17,075 nucleotides of DNA, taken from positions 1-17,075 of the forward strand of contig JBJXFX010000007.1 of the NCBI GenBank assembly GCA_046152925.1, given 5' to 3'. The notes under the pieces were generated by a model. That model was not told the DNA's origin, ran no database searches, and was given only the letters and a program-made list of their open reading frames with translations. Below, in pieces: positions 12,794-17,075 of this stretch. Each line of letters opens with the position of its first letter. Positions within the stretch are counted from its first letter, which is position 1. Made by a program: the position numbers and the translations under genes. The stretch comes from CAMAUF01 sp046152925. GTDB lineage: Bacteria; Chloroflexota; Dehalococcoidia; Tepidiformales; Tepidiformaceae.

Positions 12794-13183
12794 ATGGCAG
12801 AACAGGATTCAAGTGGAGTTCATCCCTCACAGCCTGACCAAAGCGCCTCTGCGGCCCTGGCGTCCGACTCGCGTTGGTATGACGTGGATGTTCCCGAGAC
12901 CTACACTGACTCAGTAAACGTGGGCGTAGGTCCCTATGGCGTTACGTTGACCTTCGGCGTTCGTTCCGGCGAGGCGCTTTCGCCGAGGTACCGTGTGTAC
13001 ATGGGCCAACAGCTGGCCCGCGTTCTTGAGCGCCTCATGCACCGAGCTCTCGTGTCGTTCGAGATCGAGAACGAGGCCGCAATTGTGGTCGCCCCAAGAA
13101 TCCTGGACGAACTTCAGCTCACCGATGTTGACATCAGCGCGATCGACGCCAAGCGGGACGAGAGGTTCGGCGCTCGTGAGTGA
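12794..13183 (+). CDS. DUF3467-like protein, first gene of the cassette
   Basis: This 129-residue protein has a disordered Ser/Gln/Asp-rich N terminus (1-26), then a compact alpha/beta domain. The stretch Y37-T-D-S-V-N-V-G-V-G-P-Y-G-V-T-L-T-F-G at 37-55, followed by R65-Y-R-V-Y-M and a helix Q-Q-L-A-R-V-L-E-R-L-M at 72-82, resembles the DUF3467 pattern (beta strands ending in an F-G turn, then a helix after a methionine-containing strand). That family has no established function. Its stop overlaps the next start (GTGAGTGA, 8 nt). Codon use is less GC-biased than in flanking genes. The family call is by eye and could be wrong. Confidence 0.6.
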   Translation: MAEQDSSGVHPSQPDQSASAALASDSRWYDVDVPETYTDSVNVGVGPYGVTLTFGVRSGEALSPRYRVYMGQQLARVLERLMHRALVSFEIENEAAIVVAPRILDELQLTDVDISAIDAKRDERFGARE

Positions 13184-13667
13184 AGTCATTGCGAGTGTTA
13201 AGAGCTCCTGGCATTCAGATCGAGGCCAGGCCGCGCCGTCGGTTTGCGCGGCCTCCGGCTTGCAAGTGGGTTGCAGTTCTTCACCCACCTCGGTCGTGCA
13301 GCTCACCACGACCGGCTCGTTTCGTCGCGTTACCGTTCGGGTCGAGTTGGAGGCTGAAGGCGTTCTGGCGCTGGCGCTTGAGACTGGGACGTACGGTTGG
13401 GGTCGTGACGCCGCAGAGGCCCGAGCCGCCCTCGACGAAGCGCTAGGTCGGTATCGACGGTTCCTGGAGCACCGGGGATCGGCTAGGCTATCGAACGAGC
13501 TGAATGCCCACTTGAAGCTGTTGTCCGGGGTCGATACTGTCGCGCACGCGGGTTATTCAGCGGCGAATCATGTGCTTAACAGCGGAACAGACTTGCGGTC
13601 CGATTCGGGTCCTGCACGGTCGACAGACGCTACATTGCGACAACGATATTTCGCGCTGGCTGCGTAG
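13176..13667 (+). CDS. HicB-like domain protein, second gene of the cassette
   Basis: This protein is 163 residues from GTG 13176. The core at 49-100 is HicB-like: strand F-R-R-V-T-V-R-V-E-L-E-A-E-G, strand L-A-L-A-L-E-T-G-T-Y-G-W-G, then helix D-A-A-E-A-R-A-A-L-D-E-A-L-G-R-Y-R-R-F-L. This matches the order of HicB (strand, glycine-rich turn, acidic helix), but the usual P-x-L-P-G-C motif is replaced. Residues 1-45 and 116-163 match nothing I know. GTG 13296 would give a 123-residue protein starting just before the domain. In that case a 9-bp hairpin (13226-13234 with 13244-13252) would lie in non-coding sequence. The 8-nt overlap with the previous gene favours 13176. Possibly an antitoxin for the next gene product. 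Confidence 0.55.
   Translation: MSEVIASVKSSWHSDRGQAAPSVCAASGLQVGCSSSPTSVVQLTTTGSFRRVTVRVELEAEGVLALALETGTYGWGRDAAEARAALDEALGRYRRFLEHRGSARLSNELNAHLKLLSGVDTVAHAGYSAANHVLNSGTDLRSDSGPARSTDATLRQRYFALAA
13226..13252. repeat. 9-bp GC-rich inverted repeat at the head of the HicB-like gene
   Basis: AGGCCGCGC at 13226-13234 is complementary to GCGCGGCCT at 13244-13252, with a 9-nt loop. It could be an attenuator or be incidental in a GC-rich coding sequence. No T-run follows. Confidence 0.4.
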
Positions 13668-13668
13668 G

Positions 13669-13968
13669 ATGCCAGCTCTCGATGCCCGTAAGCTGGATCA
13701 GACGTATCGCGGCAAGATGCAAGCGACGATTGTCGACGCGGATCACCGGCAATACTCGTGGGAGATCGACGGTCGAACGGTGTTGTACACAGAACTCTCC
13801 ACTCCTCCGCGAAGCTCGATTGGCCCAAGTCTTGTTTCCCATATTGCGAGGCAGCAGCTCAAACTGCCACAGGCCAAGGCACTAGAGCAGCTTTGTCAGT
13901 GCACGATGACTCGCGAGGAATGGTGGCGTCACGTCCGGACTGTGGCGGACGCTGATCGTCGTCGATAG
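13669..13968 (+). CDS. Unknown 99-residue protein, third gene of the cassette
   Basis: Starting at ATG 13669, one nucleotide after the HicB-like stop (TAG-G-ATG), this basic protein has K8-L-D-Q-T-Y-R-G-K-M, beta strands around Q28-Y-S-W-E-I-D-G-R-T-V-L-Y-T, then S49-S-I-G-P-S-L-V-S-H-I-A-R-Q at 49-62 and the C-terminal C78-T-M-T-R-E-E-W-W-R-H-V helix. The I-G-x-x-L-x-x-x-I-A-R-Q helix and T-R-E-E-W ending recall small proteins of unknown function that sit beside HicB-like genes, but I cannot name a family. There is no HicA catalytic G-S-H motif. A longer form from ATG 13570 would overlap the HicB-like gene by 98 nt and is less likely. It is a candidate toxin by position only. Confidence 0.6.
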   Translation: MPALDARKLDQTYRGKMQATIVDADHRQYSWEIDGRTVLYTELSTPPRSSIGPSLVSHIARQQLKLPQAKALEQLCQCTMTREEWWRHVRTVADADRRR

Positions 13969-13996
13969 GCCTCGGCCAGGCAGCATCCATTCTTCT

Positions 13997-14503
13997 CTAC
14001 CCCCGGCCGATGAGCCCCTGGCCGACCACAAGCACCTCGACATCCCGCACGTACCGCTTCGCCAGGTGCGACCGGACGATGTCCAAGGCGCGGTCCGCCG
14101 CTTCGTCGCCTTCGCGCTGGAGGACGTCGAGGTCCTTCATCGCGTCGACGAGCCCCCGCGAGAGCTCGCCGTGCGCGAGACGGAGCGTTTCCGGGTCTGT
14201 GGGAGCGGGGAAGTCCGGTCGCGCCCCCAAAGCGGCCGCCCGTCCACGGATCGAGTCGGCCGCTGGCCCCGTCGCCGTGTGCGTGGCGGCGGCGACCTCG
14301 CGGAGGACGCGTGTCATGTCGTTGTGCTCCTCGGCGTAGAGCTTGTCTTGCACGGGCAGGGTTTGCCGTACTTGCTGGAGCAGGGCCTGCATCATCCCGA
14401 GCGTCGCTTGAAGCTTGGGGTTCGTGATGGCGGGCGCGATGTCGTTCTGGAGCGAGACGATCACCCCTTCGAGGATGTCATCGACCGATGGCGAGCTATA
14501 CAT
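13997..14503 (-). CDS. Helical protein of unknown function paired with the APH-type kinase
   Basis: This 168-residue protein is probably all alpha-helical, with no signal peptide or membrane segment. Conserved-looking stretches are L-Q-N-D-I-A-P-A-I at 18-26, a long amphipathic helix K30-L-Q-A-T-L-G-M-M-Q-A-L-L-Q-Q-V, and G-D-E-A-A-D-R-A-L-D-I-V-R-S-H-L near 132-147. Its ATG directly abuts the stop of the kinase gene (TAG-ATG, no gap), so the two are almost certainly co-translated and may form a complex. I recognise no family. Composition is high GC, like the chromosome and unlike the cassette that converges on it from the other strand. Confidence 0.7.
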   Translation of the reverse strand: MYSSPSVDDILEGVIVSLQNDIAPAITNPKLQATLGMMQALLQQVRQTLPVQDKLYAEEHNDMTRVLREVAAATHTATGPAADSIRGRAAALGARPDFPAPTDPETLRLAHGELSRGLVDAMKDLDVLQREGDEAADRALDIVRSHLAKRYVRDVEVLVVGQGLIGRG

Positions 14504-15550
14504 CTAGGACAACCCCGAGTAGCCGAGCATCCGGCCAAAGTTGACAGCGTTCGGGTAGGACGATTGCAGCATGTAGAGGTGTGGCAGCTCCATGTGTTGC
14601 TTGGTGACACGCCGCTTGATCGCCGCGAGCACGGGGATGGCGAGGTTGCAGGTGCCAAAGAGCGTGAAGTAGTTCAGCTCCTCCTGCGTCACGTTGAAGC
14701 CGGTGAGCTTGTTGTAGTAGCCGAGGAAGCCGCCTTCCTTCTTCACGGAGCTCATGATCTGCGTGTTGCTCACGAGGTCCATCGTCTGGAGCCAGCCAAT
14801 GTCCTCGCGCGGGTCGCCGATCCGGGAGTTCTCCCAGTCGATGAGGGCGGAGACGCGCCCGTCCTTGTAGAGGAAGTTCGCGGGGTTAAAGTCGCCGTGG
14901 ACGACGGAGAGGCGGAGTGGTCGGGGCTTCTTCCGGCGGAGCGTGAGATAGGCGTCCATGAACACGGGGTTCGGGTCGAAATCATGTTCGTAGTAGCCGC
15001 GGATGTAGTACTCGTAGGTCGAGTCCATGTAGGCGTCCCATGAGCTCGTGTCGATGCCGACGTGCCGGGGGTCGCCGAGCAGTCCGCGCACGCCGAGGGT
15101 ATCGATGTCCTGGAGATGAAGCCCGGCGATCAGCTCGCACAGGTGGGTGCTCACGGCTTCGGCCTGGTCGGCATCCGGGCCGCCGTTGAACATCGCCGAT
15201 GTCTGGCCGCTCCCCGGCATGCGCTCGATCACCATGGCTGGCTCGCCAAAGACGGCCGGGTCCATCTCGTAGCCGTAGCTCTGGCTGACGGGCACGCTGG
15301 TCTTCGCTCGGACCGCCTCCAACAGCTCGTGCTCGCTGCGACGGTCGCTGGGCAGCAGCGCGGCCGCGGCCGGCGGGTCTTTGCGCAGGATGAGCGGGAG
15401 GCGTTCTTCTCCGTCGCGCCGTCGGATGCGCGCGTCGAACCGGTAGGTCTCGCGCGAATAACCGCCGGGGATCGCTTCGAACTGCTCGACGACGATCGAC
15501 TCGGCTTCGGGCCAAAGCTGACGCAGGAAAGCTGTTAGCTGTTCGTTCAT
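14504..15550 (-). CDS. APH/choline-kinase-fold phosphotransferase
   Basis: This 348-residue protein has the kinase fold of the aminoglycoside phosphotransferase/ACAD10-like family. It shows a nucleotide-binding Gly-rich loop G29-G-Y-S-R-E-T-Y at 29-36, Lys57 in L-I-L-R-K, the catalytic loop H218-G-D-F-N-P-A-N at 218-225 (Asp220, Asn225) and the metal-binding I-D-W-E-N-S-R-I-G-D at 237-246 (Asp238). Relatives phosphorylate small hydroxylated molecules, and some feed hydroxyacyl-CoA breakdown; antibiotic resistance should not be assumed. A strong promoter-like sequence (CTGACA-17-TAGCAT) ends 6 nt before the ATG, predicting a leaderless mRNA. It is followed with zero gap by the helical partner gene. 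Substrate unknown. Confidence 0.87.
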   Translation of the reverse strand: MNEQLTAFLRQLWPEAESIVVEQFEAIPGGYSRETYRFDARIRRRDGEERLPLILRKDPPAAAALLPSDRRSEHELLEAVRAKTSVPVSQSYGYEMDPAVFGEPAMVIERMPGSGQTSAMFNGGPDADQAEAVSTHLCELIAGLHLQDIDTLGVRGLLGDPRHVGIDTSSWDAYMDSTYEYYIRGYYEHDFDPNPVFMDAYLTLRRKKPRPLRLSVVHGDFNPANFLYKDGRVSALIDWENSRIGDPREDIGWLQTMDLVSNTQIMSSVKKEGGFLGYYNKLTGFNVTQEELNYFTLFGTCNLAIPVLAAIKRRVTKQHMELPHLYMLQSSYPNAVNFGRMLGYSGLS

Positions 15551-15556
15551 ATGCGC

Positions 15557-15585
15557 ATGCTACGGGGCGCCAAATCGGCTGTCAG
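15557..15585 (-). promoter_or_regulatory. Predicted promoter of the APH-type kinase operon
   Basis: Read on the minus strand, CTGACA (5 of 6) at 15585-15580 and TAGCAT (4 of 6) at 15562-15557 are spaced by exactly 17 nt. The -10 lies 6 nt before the kinase ATG. This is the clearest complete leaderless-type promoter in the window. Confidence 0.65.
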
Positions 15586-15633
15586 TCCCCCCAGCGTCCC
15601 GGCATCGCGCCCAAAGCTCGCGTCCTCGATCGC

Positions 15634-15662
15634 CTGACCATAGCCGGCCGACGGGCTAGCAT
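15634..15662 (+). promoter_or_regulatory. Predicted promoter of the alpha/beta hydrolase
   Basis: CTGACC at 15634-15639 and TAGCAT at 15657-15662 are 17 nt apart, nearly the same sequence as the divergent kinase promoter. The start would fall about 43 nt before the ATG at 15712, giving a leader with a GGAGTGA ribosome-binding site at 15701-15707. Confidence 0.55.
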
Positions 15663-15711
15663 GCGGTGCGATTTGTGCGGCGCACCTGCGCCATGTCCCT
15701 GGAGTGACCGG

Positions 15712-16509
15712 ATGCCCAAGATCCCGACGCGCGACATCATGACCTACTACGAGGAGCAGGGGAGCGGCGAACCGCTTCTCATGATTATGGGCCTCGGCGG
15801 TGACCTCCAGGCGTGGCTCCGCGTCGCCCCAGTCCTCGCCCGGCATTACCGCGTGATCACCTACGACAACCGCGGCGCGGGACGCAGCAGCTCGCCTGAC
15901 AAGCCCTATTCGATCGCCGGCATGGCGAACGACGCGGCCGCGCTGCTCGATGCGCTCGGCATCGAAAAAGCCCACGTCCTCGGGTTCAGCATGGGCGGCT
16001 ACATCGCCCAAGAGCTCGCGCTCCAGCATCCGCGCAAGGTCGAGAAGCTGATCCTGCTGTCGACCGCGGCCTCGATCGAGGGGTACATCCGCCGAATCGT
16101 GCACGGCATGGTCGCCGTCCGGCGCACGAACCTCAGCCGCGAGGGCTGGGTCCGTTACCAGGCGCCCTACCTCTACAGCCCTGAGCTCTTGGACGACGAT
16201 GTCCGCGCTGAGGAGGCGATTCGCGCCAACCTCGCGAACGAATGGCCGCAGGGCGACCACGCGTTCATCCGCCAGTGCGACGCGATCCTGGCGTGGGACG
16301 CCAAAGACCGTGTGGCCGGGATCAAGAACCAGGCCCTCGTCGCCGTCGGTGGCGACGATGTGCTCGTCCCGCCCCGGAACAGCGAGCGGCTCGCGAAGAA
16401 GCTCCCGAACGCCACGCTGAAGACGCTCCCGGGAGCGCATGTCGGCGTCCTCGAAAACCCGAAGGAGTACGTCGAGACCTTCCTCGCCTTCCTTGGCGGC
16501 GGCGGTTAG
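15712..16509 (+). CDS. Alpha/beta hydrolase
   Basis: This 265-residue protein has the complete alpha/beta-hydrolase pattern: oxyanion strand M-I-M-G-L-G-G at 24-30, D52-N-R-G-A-G-R-S-S at 52-60, nucleophile elbow G-F-S93-M-G-G, acid Asp216 in G-G-D-D-V-L-V-P and His243 in G-A-H-V-G-V-L-E-N-P. A helical lid spans about 120-195. The length and elbow fit carboxylesterase, enol-lactonase or C-C hydrolase groups, but the substrate cannot be assigned. The start at 15712 is chosen because GGAGTGA precedes it and the fold begins at once; an upstream in-frame ATG at 15661 overlaps the promoter. It faces gatD convergently with a 4-nt overlap of stop codons. Confidence 0.88.
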   Translation: MPKIPTRDIMTYYEEQGSGEPLLMIMGLGGDLQAWLRVAPVLARHYRVITYDNRGAGRSSSPDKPYSIAGMANDAAALLDALGIEKAHVLGFSMGGYIAQELALQHPRKVEKLILLSTAASIEGYIRRIVHGMVAVRRTNLSREGWVRYQAPYLYSPELLDDDVRAEEAIRANLANEWPQGDHAFIRQCDAILAWDAKDRVAGIKNQALVAVGGDDVLVPPRNSERLAKKLPNATLKTLPGAHVGVLENPKEYVETFLAFLGGGG

Positions 16510-17075
16510 CCCGAGCGCCCTGCCGGCGCCCGGCGTTCCGCCACGCGGACGGCTGATTGGCGAGCCCGCTGCTCCGTCGTCTCGGCCAACGGCGCGAGGG
16601 TGAACCCAGGACCGTAGCGGCGCGTCAGCGCCAGCCGGATGAGTTCGTCTGTGAGGGCCGGGTTCTTCGGCAAGAGGCTTCCGTGGAGATAGGTTCCGAT
16701 CGCGTTTTTGGTGCGAGCGCCTTCGCCCCCGTCGTCGGCGTTGTTGCCAAAGCCCCGCCGCACGCGTCCGAAGGGATCTTGGCCCCCCGCGAGATACGTC
16801 CGGCCGCCGTGATTTTCGAACCCGACCATCTCGCCGAGCGGTGTTTCGAGCACAACATCGCCGATGCATCGGTCCGCGCGCGGGCCTGGGTGCCGAGTCT
16901 CCATGTCGAAGACGCCGATCCCTGGGATCTGCCCGCCCTCATGGTCGACATAACGGTGTCCGAAGAGCTGGAACCCCCCGCAAACCGCAAGTGCTGGCAT
17001 CCCGTCGTCGACGGCGGCCCGGATTGCTGGGCCTTTCTCGACGAGGTCGTCGGCGATCCGGCGCTGCTCCTTGTC
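16506..17075 (-). CDS. gatD: Lipid II isoglutaminyl synthase glutamine amidotransferase subunit GatD (5' end missing)
   Basis: The visible 189 residues are the C-terminal part of a CobB/CobQ-like class I glutaminase. The nucleophile Cys is in P-A-L-A-V-C-G-G-F-Q-L-F-G (Cys32 of the visible part). His131 is in G-T-Y-L-H-G-S-L-L-P-K-N-P, the pair that defines GatD. Upstream, D-K-E-Q-R-R-I-A-D-D-L continues to the window edge, so the start lies beyond 17075. GatD releases ammonia from glutamine for MurT, which amidates the D-Glu of lipid II; murT is expected just outside the window, upstream on this strand. Gram-positive bacteria and several Chloroflexota carry the pair. A cobyric-acid-synthase relative is the main alternative, but the short C terminus and H-G-x-L-L-P-K-N-P motif favour GatD. 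Confidence 0.85.
   Translation of the reverse strand, partial: DKEQRRIADDLVEKGPAIRAAVDDGMPALAVCGGFQLFGHRYVDHEGGQIPGIGVFDMETRHPGPRADRCIGDVVLETPLGEMVGFENHGGRTYLAGGQDPFGRVRRGFGNNADDGGEGARTKNAIGTYLHGSLLPKNPALTDELIRLALTRRYGPGFTLAPLAETTEQRARQSAVRVAERRAPAGRSG

Noticed and set aside
13570..13668. Longer form of the third cassette protein
   Set aside because: It would overlap the HicB-like gene by 98 nt. ATG 13669, one base after the previous stop, gives normal operon spacing.
15547..16869. Long minus-strand open frame (440 codons) opposite the alpha/beta hydrolase
   Set aside because: It mirrors a gene with a full catalytic triad and also cuts into gatD in another frame. No family features.
1..17075. 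tRNA, rRNA, CRISPR arrays and insertion sequences
   Set aside because: No tRNA-like cloverleaf, rRNA segment, regularly spaced repeat or transposase frame was seen on either strand when reading by eye.

Overview
This window is GC-rich DNA, densely packed with genes on both strands. It shows no rRNA, tRNA, CRISPR array or insertion sequence. The gene mix suggests a high-GC member of the Chloroflexota (Dehalococcoidia/Tepidiforma-like): a GatD-type lipid II amidotransferase, crotonase and acyl-CoA-dehydrogenase-like enzymes, an APH-type kinase and predicted leaderless transcripts. An actinobacterium cannot be excluded by eye, so the taxonomic placement is inference.

Layout. (1) 1-3750, minus strand: fabF (3-oxoacyl-ACP synthase), then a CelD/BcsL-type GNAT overlapping it by 11 nt, then an acyl-CoA-dehydrogenase-fold flavoenzyme, then hicB and the first codons of a probable hicA cut by the window edge. 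(2) 3837-5584, plus strand: purM, and a membrane-anchored beta-repeat (DUF4097-like) protein whose start lies inside purM. (3) 5579-8229, minus strand: a small secreted His/Asp-rich protein, holA (Pol III delta) and an MFS transporter. (4) 8230-8653: a non-coding divergent region holding a perfect 17-bp hairpin. (5) 8654-12729, plus strand: a crotonase-family protein lacking both hydratase glutamates; an operon of a four-repeat membrane protein, a tail-anchored acidic mini-protein and a catalytically degenerate SDR; a two-domain rhodanese; and an AhpD-like CxxC protein. (6) 12794-13968, plus strand: a compact three-gene cassette of lower GC (DUF3467-like protein, HicB-like protein, unknown 99-residue protein) with its own promoter. 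(7) 13997-15550, minus strand: an APH-fold kinase abutting a helical 168-residue partner. (8) 15712-17075: an alpha/beta hydrolase convergent with gatD, which runs off the right edge.

How it fits together. Most of the window is ordinary chromosomal housekeeping (fabF, purM, holA, gatD) mixed with lipid/acyl-CoA-type enzymes. The most unusual parts are the 12794-13968 cassette, which looks like a transferred toxin-antitoxin-like unit, and the 9655-11151 operon of unfamiliar membrane and pseudoenzyme proteins. A recurrent signal spans the window. Many start codons have a TAnnnT hexamer a fixed short distance upstream, often exactly 6 nt, and no Shine-Dalgarno sequence. This suggests that leaderless mRNAs are common here and helps fix several start codons.
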